DNA of 64,000 nt from Leptodontidium sp. MPI-SDFR-AT-0119 (GCA_020726505.1 JAHLEZ010000018.1:1426001-1490000), one strand, 5' to 3'; positions 1 to 11,544 are shown, counted from the stretch's first letter. The notes: generated by a model from the sequence alone, not told the origin. Numbers and translations are program-made.

Positions 1-730
1 GATTTTGAGTAACGGGATGTTGCGCTCCATTCTCCTATCGGAATATTCTAGTATAATCATGTGGAGATCCATCGGGCTGCGGTATTCCCGGGGGCTATTA
101 GATAGACCAAGATGCCTTAGGTGAGGAGACGCAATTAATATATCAGCAATATCGGCATGACGCTGTGCATCTGTTCGTGAAAGGCAATGCAAGGATAATG
201 TACGTAGGTTTGTAAACACGGTCTTGAGAGTTGGAAATTGTTCACTTCTAGAAGCCACGAGCATCAAGTGTCGCAATTTTCCACGTTTCGCGAGAGTGTC
301 CAGAGCAGTACGGCCTTCACCACACAAGTCCAGTTCTCCAACGGAGTTCGTGATCCTGGCATTTCATTAGCATCAAATTTCTTTCAAAAAGCAATAAGTC
401 AAGCGTGACATACTCCAGGGAAAGCAATTCCGGCATCTTCTCCAAACACGTATCGACATCAAGCCCACTTCCCATAAACGGAAGGCGGGGTATATTTCGA
501 CCGACGTGCAGAGTCTTAGTGAATCTGAGGTGAGATTCCGATGGAAGAGCTGAGATCCGTTGGAGGAGAGGCTGGAACTCGCAGTCTTGAACATGTATCT
601 TCGCGTACAAGATTGGCGTGAAGACATGGTTGAAAGCTTTCGAGACCCTACAGAGCGCTGCGAGCGTGGATCTTGAGTTTATCGTATCGCCAATGGCATA
701 GAGCAAGTCTACTGATAACTTGGTCGCCAT
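1..730 (-). CDS. F-box / leucine-rich type protein, 5' part (gene runs off the left edge)
   Basis: The first exon (730..414) starts with an F-box-like helix region: an LxxDLLYAIGD-type start followed by an LAALCRVSKAFN segment and PILYAKIHV. F-box proteins bring substrates to SCF ubiquitin ligases by binding Skp1. I infer an intron at 413..356 (58 bp; donor GTATGT, branch TGCTAAT, acceptor CCAG). Splicing restores an open frame from 355 to position 1 that reads as short leucine-rich segments (ELDLCGEGRTALDTL, LRTLSLHCLS, LRHLGLSN), typical of the degenerate LRR half of fungal F-box proteins. The C-terminus lies outside the window. It is divergent from the SDR gene at 1451, sharing a ~720 bp spacer. 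The F-box call is fairly secure; the substrate is unknown. Confidence 0.75.
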
Positions 731-1450
731 GACTGACGGGTTGAATTGTCAGGTTAATAGATCTGGTCTACGAGTATGAAGTTGGAAGAAACAGAGTAGG
801 TGGTTGCGTTGGGGGGTGTTTCTTTTTCAGCCCCAGGCTGAATTCCAGCTGTCATGCTCAGGTCACCCAGCTGAGTCATTTTGGTGGAGGCAGCCAAGAC
901 AAACAACTACACAACCATCAACTACCAGAATACAAAACTAAGAAGACATCCGTATGAGAAAGATAGCAGTTTTTGAGGCTTCTTGCCAGTCTGATAATCG
1001 TCGTTAGCTTTGGGAAGAGCATGTGAAAACGCTTGAAACGATGGACCGGCAGAGCTAACGGATCGTTAGTGACCCCGAGGTGGAAGTCCATCAATATTTA
1101 CACAGAAATTTCTTTGCCGAGGGCAAACGTAAGGCATTTATTTGTTTCCCATGCTTACTTAATTTTTACTGGCCGTAACTTGCGAGCCATCGATTGTTTC
1201 TAGGGTGTTGGTACCGAGGTAGCTTGAAAGCAAAACTCCAGGATTGAAACATCAGGCTTCCAGCGTCAGACATTCCTGATAGGGCATGGTAAGAGCTGAG
1301 TGTTGCGCGTCGATTACCCCGCATCCGTGCCTCAGACGCTGAATAAATATAAGACCTCGCTATCAAGCTGGCCTCCCTAAAATCATATTCTCTTTGCTCG
1401 CTGGCATCATCTCTTTCTCCAGGCATAACCTGTGTCAATAAATCGCAAAA
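731..1450. promoter_or_regulatory. divergent intergenic spacer between F-box gene and SDR gene
   Basis: This spacer separates two divergent starts and so must hold both promoters. An AT-rich TATA-like stretch (AATAAATATAAG, about 1341..1352) lies ~100 bp upstream of the SDR start. A minus-strand ORF at 1166..1528 overlaps the SDR start, has no recognisable domain and is not annotated. Confidence 0.5.
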
Positions 1451-2552
1451 ATGGCAGGAGACAGCAGCATCGCCGGAGAGATGAATGGAAAGGCCCCAAA
1501 ACCTTCTGCAATCTGGGCCGCCTGGCAATTTTTTCAGGGGGTCGATCCTAGAAAACTCTCTATTCCAGACGCGGATCTACGTGGGAAATGGATTATCATC
1601 ACAGGAGGCAACAGCGGAATTGGCAGAGAATCAGCATTGCAGTTCGCTAAATGGGGTGCAAACATTATTCTAGGCTGCCGGCCAAACCCACCGCCTCGGG
1701 AACCGCAACCAGATGCTGTGGTGCAGGAGCTGCAAACGGCTGCTAAAGCTTCTGGGCATGAAAACTCGAAATTTGAGTGGTGGGAGTGTGATATGAGCAA
1801 GTTTTCTAGTGTTGAGACATTTGGGAAACGTTGGCTGGCGACAGATCGACCGTTGGATATTCTGGCCAACAATGCTGGGATAGGTGGGGGAAATAAAGGG
1901 AAATCGAAACTTACCGTTGATGGCTTTGAGATGCTTCACCAGGTGCGAGATTTCCATCTATATGATCAAATTATCGATGCTAATTCAGTTACAGGTAAAC
2001 TTCATTTCACATGTTCTATTGACATTGGTTTTGCTGCCATCTCTGGCACGAGCTCCGGAACCCCGGATCATTTGCACAACATCCAACATGCAATACTTGG
2101 GTATTTTCGATCTCACAAATGCCAACAACAGAACTGCAGCATATCCCAACAACAAGCTGTACTTCCAGACTTGGCTCACCGAGCTTCAAGCACGCATGTC
2201 GAAGAATGACAAGTATGATCACATAGTCATCCATGGCGTCCACCCAGGATACACGATCACGAATATCTGGGGAGATCCCGATAGAGATGTGTTCGTCAAG
2301 GCTGCTGCAGTATTGATGCATTATGTTGGCATCACTTCGCAGCAAGGAAGTCTTGCTATCATCAATGCTGCAACATCTCCAGAGTGGAGTCTCCAGCGAT
2401 CCGGAGGTGGAGGGACGTTTGCCAACAGGATATGGAAAGCGAAGCCGATGCCCCAGGCTAAAGATCTAGGATGCCGGATGAAAGTTTGGAATTTTGTTGG
2501 CGAGGAGTTGAAGTTGAAGGAGAAGGGTTTGTTGGAAGGGCTTGATCTTTGA
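1451..2552 (+). CDS. short-chain dehydrogenase/reductase (SDR)
   Basis: A 349-residue SDR assembled from exons 1451..1942 and 1995..2552. The 52-bp intron (GTGCGA donor, TGCTAAT branch, ACAG acceptor) joins EMLHQ to VNFISHVL. The Rossmann cofactor motif TGGNSGIG is at residues 51-58, NNAG at 140-143, and the catalytic Ser194, Tyr214 and Lys218 (YPNNK) are all present, so the enzyme should be an active NAD(P)-dependent oxidoreductase. The N-terminal extension of ~45 residues with a WQFFQG segment resembles fungal SDRs related to retinol dehydrogenase/WW-domain oxidoreductase. The substrate cannot be read from sequence. No signal peptide or peroxisomal tail is visible. It lies head-to-tail with the phosphatase gene at 3097, with no evidence of a shared pathway. 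Confidence 0.88.
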
Positions 2553-3096
2553 GTGAGACTCGGATTGATGACAACTACAATGGAGGAAAAATGTTCCTTG
2601 GAAAATTTCGGATTTGAAAACTTGGCATTTGTGGATGGGTTGGCGCATGTAAGCGGCTTTTGTATATCCATTTCGGATCTTATAATTGCATAAGTTTCTA
2701 ATGTCTAGTTCTCTTGGCAATATCCTTTGAAAGATGCCCTCTAGTTTTGATAGCTTTAGGCCTTGTCTTTTGAAAAATTCACTTCTTGTTTGTTGTATTT
2801 TTTAAGTATCCTCCGAAATGTGAATTTCAACTTTAAAACGAATCTAAACAGATCTTGTATATTTGTCCAGTCTTTTTCTTCCTTTGTCAATCTCGAAGCT
2901 GAGTCAATAGTGCCCCACTTAGTAAAGGGGGACGAAGCAGACTCAAGCGAAATCCGGGCCACTGATGTCCGGCTCACCGTCCGCCGAAACTGTGACCATC
3001 CGTCGGCTTGTCGGACAACATCGTGGCCATAAATAAAACTCTTCACTGCACCGCCTATCCCACCTTTCACCTCGAAGCTAACATCCCTCCTTTACA
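2553..3096. promoter_or_regulatory. spacer between SDR gene and phosphatase gene
   Basis: A non-coding stretch holding the 3' region of the SDR gene and the promoter of the next gene. A TATA-like CATAAATAAAAC (about 3027..3038) lies ~60 bp before the ATG at 3097. The small ORFs here are antisense to each other and show no domain. Confidence 0.4.
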
Positions 3097-3990
3097 ATGA
3101 GCAAAACAATCTACTTAGTACGCCATGCCCAGGGTGGCCATAACATCGCAGCAAGTATCTTGCTCTCTCCAATGCAAAAGCAAATGCTGACTCATGATCA
3201 GAATGACTTTTCCATCAGAGATGCAACTCTCACCCCACACGGAAAAGAGCAATGCAAAGCACTGAGCGCAGCATTTCCATTTCACAACGATGTGGATATT
3301 GTTATGGCGTCTCCGCTGCGCAGAACAATCCAAACTGCGATCGAAGGGTTCGCCCCTGCACTGCGCAGACCAGGCGTGCAACTTCTGCTCTTGCCACAAG
3401 CTCAAGAAATCAGCAACAAACCATGCGATACCGGTTTTGAAAGAGAGGAACTCGAGTCTGAAATGATGAAGATTCTCGGTGAGGAGGCTTCTCAGGGAGG
3501 CTTTGATCCTAAGAGGATTGATTACAGCGTTTTAGAGCCGGGATGGAGCAAAAAGGTACGCTTGTACAACCTTGTGCATGTTGAGAGCTGGAATTATTTC
3601 AGATTCTGATAACACATAGAGTGGGAAATTCGAAGCAAGTCTGACAGCAGTCAATGCACGAGCAGCTGAGCTCAGAGCGTGGCTCTGGCAACGTCCTGAG
3701 AAAACAATTGTTCTGGTGACCCATGGAGCGTTCCTGCATTACTTTACGGATGATTGGGAACCGTTCGATCCAAGTCATGGTAAGATTACATTCCGTGCAG
3801 CTCTGAATTTCTGTATCGTACTCTAACTGAAGTAGGAACTGCATACAAGAATTGCGAGTTTCGCAGCTTCGTGTTTACTGATGATTCGAATGAGAAGGAA
3901 GCTCATCTCGTCCAAGTTGGGAAGAGTGGCCCCAGAGGAGTAAGACCTCCGGGATCCCACACGAAGGATATATCTGGTGCAGAAAACTGA
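3097..3990 (+). CDS. histidine phosphatase / phosphoglycerate mutase-like protein
   Basis: A 257-residue protein of the histidine phosphatase superfamily, joined from 3097..3555, 3620..3779 and 3836..3990. Introns are 64 and 56 bp (GTACGC..ATAG and GTAAGA..GTAG, the second with a CTAACTGA branch region). The family signature LVRHAQGGHN holds the phosphoryl-accepting His10; the second catalytic histidine is His188 in LVTHGAFLHY. This resembles the small fungal phosphoglycerate-mutase-like proteins rather than glycolytic PGAM; the reaction is probably a phosphomonoesterase activity on an unknown substrate. The C-terminus (GVRPPGSHTKDISGAEN) is polar and there is no signal peptide, so it is cytosolic. 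The splice model is supported by intact family motifs on both sides of each junction. Confidence 0.88.
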
Positions 3991-4402
3991 AGTTCACTGT
4001 TTTGTCTGAAAGAACGCATCCAACTTTTCCTAGACGATAGAACGTATAGAGAAGACTCATAACACCCAGTCCATTTCCTCCAAGTCACGTGGCACCCACT
4101 CTCTTTTATTGGGTGTTTTTGGTGTCGTTTCGTGCTTATCGTCGACCGTTTCGTGGTGCGGGTGTGGCTGGCTGTTATCAATTCATGCATTTGGTGTCAT
4201 CATGTGGTGCATGCAGCAGCTTGACTACCAATAGGACGTCGACAACAATTCAGTTCAGCCGAGAACCTCGTTCCCGACCTCATCTCTCAGCGACAACACA
4301 AGAGCATGTCAGACAGCAAACTCGCGATACTTCGGCAATCTAAGACTGATATATCCTGAAGAAGATCGTGTCACCTTCCACTATCCTATCAACACTTGCA
4401 CG
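3991..4402. other. intergenic, no gene seen
   Basis: The 3' flank of the phosphatase gene and the promoter of the C2H2 gene. ORFs on either strand are short, overlap one another and have no recognisable domain. Confidence 0.4.
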
Positions 4403-5981
4403 ATGTCGGCGTCTCTGGAGGAAGAAGAGGTGGTAGAGATAGGACGAACGGAAGAGAACTTGCCGTTGGCTGGGGCGTCGAAGCAAGTCTGGAAGCCGCC
4501 AAATCAAGGGTAAGACTCCATCGTTACGATCAAAGCTCAAGAAAGGATGAGGCTGACGTGACAATATTCAAGTGATTTTTCATTGTTGAAAAGCGACAAA
4601 ATGTGCGGTTCTGACAATTGTAGGTCTAGCCCATCGAAACCGACCCGAAGGTATCGTGAGTTCAATGATGGACCATCAAAAAGATCTCCTTACCAAAGGC
4701 GAAAATGTTTCTCTCATCTACTGCGACGGAAACTTGACGTTAGATCCATCTGTACTCAGAAGTGGATCTCACGCGATATACGTTTCACCACAGGGAAGCC
4801 TCACTGTCGCAGGTTCAGGCAGCTCAGCCCCAATGAAAACAATACAGGCTTCCCCGGAGACAAGTTCAAAGCACTATTCCTGTGGCGATTGTCCTAGCGA
4901 ATTTGGTTCCCGAAAAGAGTTGAAAGACCATATTGATATGGTCCATCCTAGGTGCAACTTGTGCCATGGGAGATTCCCAAATCTCGTTGAGCATATCGCA
5001 TCAACACATCCGAAATGTACATGGTGTCACCAAAGCTTCCTGACACAAATAACACTGGACCATCATATTAAAGAATATCATCCGAAGTGCACGTGGTGTG
5101 GAGAGCAGTTCTCCAGCAAGAGTCAGCTCGATCGCCACTCCGATGCCGCCCATCCAGCATGTCAGCGCTGCCACTCGAGATTCGCTACATTCACCGAGCG
5201 AGATAAACACTGTAAGGAAGCACATCCTAACTGTCAGCTATGTCCATTCGAGGCCGTCACCTTCCAACAGCAGGACGAGCACATGGTTTCTAATCACCCT
5301 CGGTGCTCTCTTTGCACCACGGCCCGTTTCAACTCCCTCGATGATTACAACAAACACTACCGAACGAGCCACGTCTACTGCAAGATTTGTTCTACATACC
5401 ACAAGTCAAAAGATCACTATCTCGACCTTCACGCCAAATGCACAACGTGCAATTTGCGCTTCGACTCACTTGATGACATGGATTCCCACATGACAGTCAT
5501 GCACCCGACGTGCACCTACTGTCCTTCTCACGAATCATTCACCTCTTACGACCTCTACAACACACACATGGAAACCGAACATCCTCCGTGCGCATTCTGC
5601 TCAAAACGCTATCAGACACCCGACAGGCTTCGCATTCACATCCACAATTCCCACCCCTCATGTACACAATGCGGATCAGTCTTCACCTCACGACCATCAC
5701 TACGGAAACACCGGGCGAAGCATCACCCGATGTGTTCGCTATGTCCTCCAACAGTAGGGAACTTCCCCACAGTCGCGGCTTTGAATCAGCATACCCAAGA
5801 GACGCATTTCCCATGCACGAACTGTTTTGTTTTCTTTGCTTCTGATGGACAGAGAGCTGAGCATGTCAGACGAGATCATCCGACTTGTGATGTGTGCTTC
5901 AAACCTTGCGTTTCGAGAGCTCACTTGAGAGGTCATCGGGCGAGACGGCACCCTGAATATGAAGAGTGGGGAGAAGTCTGA
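4403..5981 (+). CDS. C2H2 zinc-finger protein with about 15 closely packed fingers
   Basis: The 3' exon encodes an almost uninterrupted run of about 15 fingers of the form C-x2-C-x12-H-x3-5-H, in which the last His is usually followed at once by P-x-C of the next finger (HPKCTWC, HPACQRC, HPNCQLC, HPTCTYC and so on). My model uses exons 4403..4509, 4573..4650 and 4760..5981 (468 aa). Intron 1 has GTAAGA, a GGCTGAC branch and TTCAAG; intron 2 has GTATCG and CTCAG. The first exon starts at an ATG and encodes an acidic stretch (SLEEEEVVEIG). The zinc-finger part is certain; the 5' splicing is less so, and a simpler alternative begins at the in-frame ATG 4665. Multi-finger C2H2 proteins bind DNA, RNA or protein; the target is unknown. 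The last finger ends in HPEYEEWGEV. Confidence 0.78.
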
Positions 5982-6518
5982 TGGCGTCACGGTCATGTGG
6001 AAACCTAGGACGCTACTTCGAATTATGTTCGTTGCGATCAGGTATGCTGGTGGCCATTTCTACCTTCCCTCGTTCTTGCCTGTGCGAAACATCACTGGCT
6101 GTTGACTTGGCTTTCTAAGAGGCCGCGTAGGAATTGTGTACGGCCAGTTGAGAGGGCTTTTGCAGTTTGTCGGAACTCGGGGTGGATTGGGGTCATCCGG
6201 GGGAGGCCTCAATATATTTTCAGGAGTCCAAGGGTGTAATATCAGTGATATCAGTCATATTCTTGCACGGCATGGTAGTATGAAGATGCAACAACCGTTT
6301 TACGAAAGCTATTTCTGTACCACTCATATCACAAGCTTTTCATCACCTCAATTGTCATGATTTCAGTTTATATTTCAGTTTGTATTGTTCCAGTTAAAAA
6401 TAAAATAAAAATATTACTGTGCTTGCTTGCTCTGTTGTGTATAATCTAAGGGAGTAGTTTTGTCTTGGCTACAGAAAAGCTGGGCGCATTCTCTAAAGAC
6501 TTCCAATCCGTATCATAT
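5982..6518. other. intergenic, no gene seen
   Basis: The 3' flank of the C2H2 gene. Short plus-strand ORFs (for example 6136..6360) are glycine-rich or low-complexity without a domain. Downstream of 6360 the sequence is AT-rich, which suits a polyadenylation region. Confidence 0.35.
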
Positions 6519-6658
6519 CATTTGGCTTCCCCTTGACTAGATGGGGATCCTTTCGGTGCGGGCGGTGGTAAAGTAATCATGCGATGTTGACAGGCCGGAC
6601 ACTTCCTCCCTAACTCCGTCTGATATTCCTTCTACTTACACTGGGGGCAGTAACCCAT
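6519..6658 (-). pseudogene. small zinc-ribbon ORF interrupted by an in-frame TAG
   Basis: Reading down from the ATG at 6658 gives MGYCPQCK, then TAG (6634..6632), then KEYQTELGRKCPACQHRM and a proline-rich tail ending at TGA (6521..6519). The two CPxC pairs and following His match the layout of the intact ORF at 7765..7944, so the part behind the stop looks like former coding sequence. GTAAGT overlaps the stop, but the nearest frame-compatible acceptor would leave an intron of only 20 bp, too short for fungi. It is therefore a nonsense-disrupted copy, or less likely a readthrough gene. Full length would be about 45 codons. Confidence 0.5.
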
Positions 6659-7764
6659 TTTGATGACGTTCTCGTCGAACACGTTTTCGTTTGATATATA
6701 GCTGGAACTGTTTGTTGTAAATATTCGGAAGATCGGGCGATGAGTGTGTATGAGTAGTAAGTTACTCGGTTGATTTCGATGATTCACTCCACTAGCACGA
6801 GGGCCTTCAAGGCTTTTGAATAATCTTTCATAGTTCATTCAGATCGTTGTTTATCCATAAGTATTAATTCGATTTCTTTGTTGATTCCAAAAGGGTACTT
6901 ATGCATTAATAATGCGCCCCCGAAAACGTCAAGGACTCGGTTGGTTCGGTAGAGAATTCTTTATTATTTCTTGATAATTTAGGCTGTTCTATAACCGCAA
7001 CTGGGCATGCAAAACATTGTTCTCCTGTTTTTCGTAATATAAACTAGCGACGAATTGGGTGGCGATCCATCTGAGGTCAATTCTAACGGAAAGAGGCAAG
7101 GGAACTAAGATAATGTGCTCGACGCAGAATATATATCCTCCTATCTAGGGTAGCGAATTGATAAAGATTGTGTATTTATCTAAAAGGTAATGTTAGGGCT
7201 CAGCTAGAGTATTTACATATAATCAGCAATCACGAACATTCTGTGAAGCGCAAAAGTAGGAAAGCCTCGCAAAAACAAACCTCCATAGGCATAGACGAGG
7301 TATATTGCAGTTTCAATCACCTCTGGATCCTTCAGTATTGTCTCTTCCTGAAATAACTTCCCTCCTATTTTGAAACATCCACGGGATTAAAATCTACCAA
7401 GTGCTGCTGCAGTCCGCATTGGCTTCTATTGCCCTGTAGGATAATTTGCAAGAAACGTACAAAGGGAAAATGCTCAAAACATTTCTGTCAAACGATACAT
7501 TTTCTTCTTCTATTCTTCCTCATTTCTAAAACTCGCTGTAAACAACCCAGGAAAGCCATCATTGAAACCGAAGCGCCCCTCGCAACCAGTACGAAGGCAG
7601 CCGCTGGTTCCCTATCTCAGACACACGCATACACATAGAGGACTCGACTCTCCAACAGCATACGTCCTATTTTTTTCGCCTCTTCACCTACTGACACATT
7701 CTCCAACTTCAGCTCCCACTTAACCCGTCCCCTCCTCCACCCTCTATAACCATCTTCAGGTCTC
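6659..7764. other. AT-rich intergenic, no gene seen
   Basis: A low-GC spacer between the two zinc-ribbon ORFs. ORFs are short, low-complexity and without domains. No terminal repeats or transposase remnants were noticed. Confidence 0.35.
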
Positions 7765-7944
7765 TCAACCCTTCTTTCCAGGTGGCAACTGATACAGTGT
7801 GAGACCACGTTGAACGATCGATAGATGCTTACACTGCGGGCACTTTTCAGGCTCGACCATATCTTTAGCGCGTACAGTGAGTCCCTTCCAGAAGCATCGT
7901 GGGCAGTAAGCGTACCAGCCTTGACCGCTTTGACTGCTACTCAT
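7765..7944 (-). CDS. 59-residue zinc-ribbon microprotein
   Basis: An intact single-exon ORF from ATG 7944 to TGA 7765. It encodes WYAYCPRCFWKG, about 14 residues, then EKCPQCKH and a basic C-terminus (LPPGKKG). Four cysteines in two CPxC knuckles spaced 17 residues apart are the hallmark of a zinc ribbon; no other domain fits in this length. The shorter, TAG-broken ORF at 6519..6658 on the same strand shares the YCPxC / KCPxCxH plan, suggesting tandem paralogues ~1.1 kb apart. Function is unknown; single zinc ribbons often mediate protein or nucleic-acid contacts. Most gene callers would skip it because of its size. Support is the motif and the paralogue, not expression. Confidence 0.55.
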   Translation of the reverse strand: MSSSQSGQGWYAYCPRCFWKGLTVRAKDMVEPEKCPQCKHLSIVQRGLTLYQLPPGKKG

Positions 7945-10056
7945 TTTGACGTCTAGTGGTGTTTGTCTGGTTTAGAGGTGAAGGAAGCTTGGACTTGAGT
8001 TTGATTTGAAGTTGATGTGATACGAGTGGAAGTCTCGAGTGGTGGTCTTGATGCTCTTACACTCAGATGTTCGTAGTGAGCCTGACTTGTGTGTTTCTTT
8101 GGTTTATTTGATTGGAGGAATGGTAAGGGCTTTCATTCATGAGATTTTATACTTGAACGAGAAAGTTATTTCGGACATCGGGGTCCAGGACTGAGTAAGT
8201 CTTTTGATTGGCAACAACGAGATGGTATTAATGGCGCTTGATGGGGTTCAGATTCGATATCATTCAGTTGATGAGTTCTCTAACCACAGTCCAAATCTAT
8301 TTGCGGTGGCACTTCTCTTCTACATGACGGAGGGTGGAAAACAGGCGATATTCACGGGGATGTTGGTACAAGAATCTCTAAACAACATATCGAAGGACAA
8401 GGATTCTAAAGAGGAACTTGATTTCCATGTTTGTGTTTTAATCAGTCTTTGTATTGGAAGTACACATTAAATATAGAATGCCTTCTGGCAGATGTGTACT
8501 TGGCGGGCAAACATGCCAAGGCTTCATGGCAATGATGGAAATCTAGCCTCACTCCGTCCTCCAGAGAATCATCCAGCAAGCTTTTGGTATTTGCGAGGGC
8601 GGCGGCCAGGTTTGCTAATCGTAGCAGATTCTTTGAATGATATCAAGTGCCCAGCACCTACTTCCATCTTCGCTTCCAGTCCATGCCAGGCACAACATCA
8701 TGAAGAAGCATTCAGGGTACCAATTTCTGGAAGTCGTCACAACTGCTAGGAGTGGTGATAATCGAGTCTGTAATAAGAAACATCGTCAGCAGCAAATTTC
8801 AAAGGCGTAGCGTACTTCCTCACAACGCTGTGTTCAATCGTATCTCTTTCTGAGCCAATAAATTCCTCCTCCAACAACGAAGACGCAGACCATGACTAGG
8901 GAGAGAGATCAAAATTAGTACATATCAGCACATCAAAACACAATACGCTAGAAGGACTAAGGGCAATAGGGGCGACTTACTGACGACAACTGCTTCAATG
9001 ACAGTATGATCCACCGCCCTCTTCGCCAAGACACCATGAACCTCCCTCACGAGAAGGGGAGCAAGAGCAGGCATGTCTAACACTGCAACGAAGCCGGAAA
9101 ATAAGATGCAAACGACAAGGAAGCGAAGAAGTGATCAAAGTAGTACGAAGCTTAAACGGAATAAGAACTAGCACAGAAAGGAATGGAAGGCTTTTCGGAC
9201 GACCACCAGGATCAACACCCCTCAAAACAAAAAAAATCTCCAACCTCGGGGGTCTACACTAGGTATATATCACAACGACTATCATTATCCCACCCGGTCC
9301 CAGCAAACTGTCCAGTCAAACGCACTCGTAAGCAACCGCTCTCCCTGCAAATCAATCATCCGATACCGAGACAACACAAGACTTCAAACCCGCAGCCACG
9401 TGTTTCGCGCGGTGCTGACGGGGAATTCGGACGCGAACATGATCCGATAGCCAGAGTCTTGAAACGGGGGAATGGCCTGATGTTGTGCCATTCAAGACTT
9501 CGGATGATGATGCCAGACTGAAAGATTGGTGTTTGGGCCTTGAAACAAGGAGGATCTGCGGCGCTTGGAGGGGGGCTTGGCTTGGGTGCGGGTGCGGCGG
9601 TGTGCCCCTGAATGGATCTCTCGCTTAGTTTTCGGGCTGTTTTCAACCACTGTATCGTACTCCGGTGCTGTGCTGTTGTGATGACTTTAAGCATAGAATC
9701 GCTTTGTTTAGAAAACAAAAAATGCCATTACCACAAATTTGTTCCGTACTGTACGTCCAGTGGACTTAAAATAGTCTTTCCACTCCTGGATTGCGGACGG
9801 ACAGGTAACTTTGGGTTCTGGATAACCCCATTTTTAGTCCATCGATTCTCATGGTTCATGAAGGGATACGATCCATGCCATAACTTGGATATTTATCATG
9901 CAAATATGGACTGCTCACAAACAGCACAGTCATGTCTATAGGCAAGAGGCAACCAACACGGCCGCATAGAGCAAAGGTAGAATTATCAGTACGTTCAGAG
10001 AAGCTACCTAGAAGTTAACGAATGGATTTATCGAACAGGTTGACCATCATAACACA
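7945..10056. other. intergenic, no convincing gene
   Basis: A 2.1 kb spacer. ORFs at 8204..8470, 8492..8749, 9183..9521 and 9356..9718 (minus) lack domains, and several overlap in opposite directions. Nothing supports them as genes. The 5' part presumably holds the promoter of the zinc-ribbon ORF and the right end the 3' flank of the serine hydrolase. Confidence 0.35.
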
Positions 10057-11544
10057 TCAAGCCATTTCCAGAGTCTCGACGCCATTATCCTGCCAAAGAT
10101 CCACAATTCTCTTCCCATCCTTCCACCCCAACCGCACCATCATCTCCAATCCATCAGCGACCAAATCTACAGATTTCCCTTCCTCATACACAAACGGCGA
10201 TATAGCAGCAGGCACCAAAGGCACAGCAGAGAACGATCCACATTTCAATGACAACCTCTCCCCATCAACGGCGAGATTCCACTTCCCCTTCCCCCAGATC
10301 CCACACCACTCTCTCGCTCTTTCGTCAACAGAAGCTTTTCGATCCATAAACGGAAGGACAGGTTCAGTGTACAACACGGGCCAACCCTTCAAGTATGCAA
10401 CAGCATGTACGATCCTCCACCTAATCGGTTCACCAAGAGCCGAGCTCGTCATAACAGCCACACCACAATACTTCGGACCCATCATAACAGTCTTATTCTT
10501 CCCATTCCCATCCTTCATACCGAAATCTTCGACACCCGTGAATCCAGAAACATAACACACATACCCCGGGTAATTATCCCCCCCATGCCCAAACACCGGC
10601 GTCGCTTTCTTCGTCATCCATCCCAGCGCCATACCATTATCCTCTACTTCAGTCAACATCTTCTTCGCCCATTCCGCCTCAAGAATATCGCTTGATTCCA
10701 GAGATCGTTGGACGGCCAACACGACTTTCAAGAGATCTTCAGGCGTCGTCCATAATCCAGCCGCTGCGGACTCGGGCATAAGGTGGAACTCTGGATCTGC
10801 CTTAAACCCCCCGGTCAGGTGTGCAGGCGCGTAATTCTTCTCCGTCGAGGGGATGAAAGCGTATGTACTCCTCTTCATTCCCAACGGTCCCAAGACCAAA
10901 TCTTGCAGGATCTCATGAAATGGTTTCTGCAATTTCGTCTCGAGAATGAGTTGTACGACTTGGAAGCCGCCTCCGGAATACGAGAATGTCTGGCCCGGGA
11001 AGAGGGAGAGAGTGACGGGCTCGTTGTTGGCTGGTGAGTCGCCGCGGAGGATTTGCTCTTGTGTTGGGAGGGGAGCTTTGGCGTACCCGGGAAAACCGTG
11101 GCATGAGAGTCCTGCGGTGTGCGAGAGGAGGAGACGAAGAGTTATTTTTGAGACGAGGGGAAGGGTTTTGGGCGTTGAGATCCAGGAGAGTTGTTCTGTG
11201 CTCAAGTAGTGTGAGATGGAAGTATCGAGGTCAAGAGTCCCTTCCTGGCATAGCTTTATGACGGCGAGTGCTGTGATGGGTTTGGAGATGCTACAGGCTT
11301 GGAAGAGTGTGTCTTTGTCGAATGTCTTATGCGTCTCAGTTGGCTCAGAATTGCTATAAGCTTGCGCAGTTCCAAAGATTTTGGTTGTGGTCTCGCCGCT
11401 GTCGAGGACTCCAATCGACACAATCGGTGTCCCGAGCTCAATAGCGACCTGTTCGATTGATTTCACATCCTCGGATTGAGACTTGATTAAATCGTCCAGT
11501 CGATCAAAGAACTCTAAATTAATTGTACCCATACTGGAGGTCAT
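10057..11544 (-). CDS. beta-lactamase-fold serine hydrolase (class C / esterase EstB / LovD-like family)
   Basis: A single-exon 495-residue enzyme of the penicillin-binding-protein/class C beta-lactamase superfamily. The catalytic Ser85-x-x-Lys88 is in ACSISKPITALAV, the second motif is Tyr189-Ser-Gly (FSYSGGGFQ, in place of Tyr-x-Asn as in many eukaryotic esterase members), and the third is His320-Gly-Gly (FGHGGDNY). Fungal members act as esterases, acyltransferases or hydrolases on small esters and amides rather than in drug resistance. No signal peptide is visible, so it is cytosolic. A C-terminal region of ~130 residues after the catalytic domain resembles the extra lipocalin-like tail of this group. 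A second Met at residue 5 could be the start. There are no linked biosynthetic genes nearby to suggest a substrate. Confidence 0.9.
   Translation of the reverse strand: MTSSMGTINLEFFDRLDDLIKSQSEDVKSIEQVAIELGTPIVSIGVLDSGETTTKIFGTAQAYSNSEPTETHKTFDKDTLFQACSISKPITALAVIKLCQEGTLDLDTSISHYLSTEQLSWISTPKTLPLVSKITLRLLLSHTAGLSCHGFPGYAKAPLPTQEQILRGDSPANNEPVTLSLFPGQTFSYSGGGFQVVQLILETKLQKPFHEILQDLVLGPLGMKRSTYAFIPSTEKNYAPAHLTGGFKADPEFHLMPESAAAGLWTTPEDLLKVVLAVQRSLESSDILEAEWAKKMLTEVEDNGMALGWMTKKATPVFGHGGDNYPGYVCYVSGFTGVEDFGMKDGNGKNKTVMMGPKYCGVAVMTSSALGEPIRWRIVHAVAYLKGWPVLYTEPVLPFMDRKASVDERAREWCGIWGKGKWNLAVDGERLSLKCGSFSAVPLVPAAISPFVYEEGKSVDLVADGLEMMVRLGWKDGKRIVDLWQDNGVETLEMA

Noticed and set aside
1166..1528. 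120-codon minus-strand ORF across the SDR start
   Set aside because: Antisense to the 5' part of a gene with intact motifs and to its promoter; no domain.
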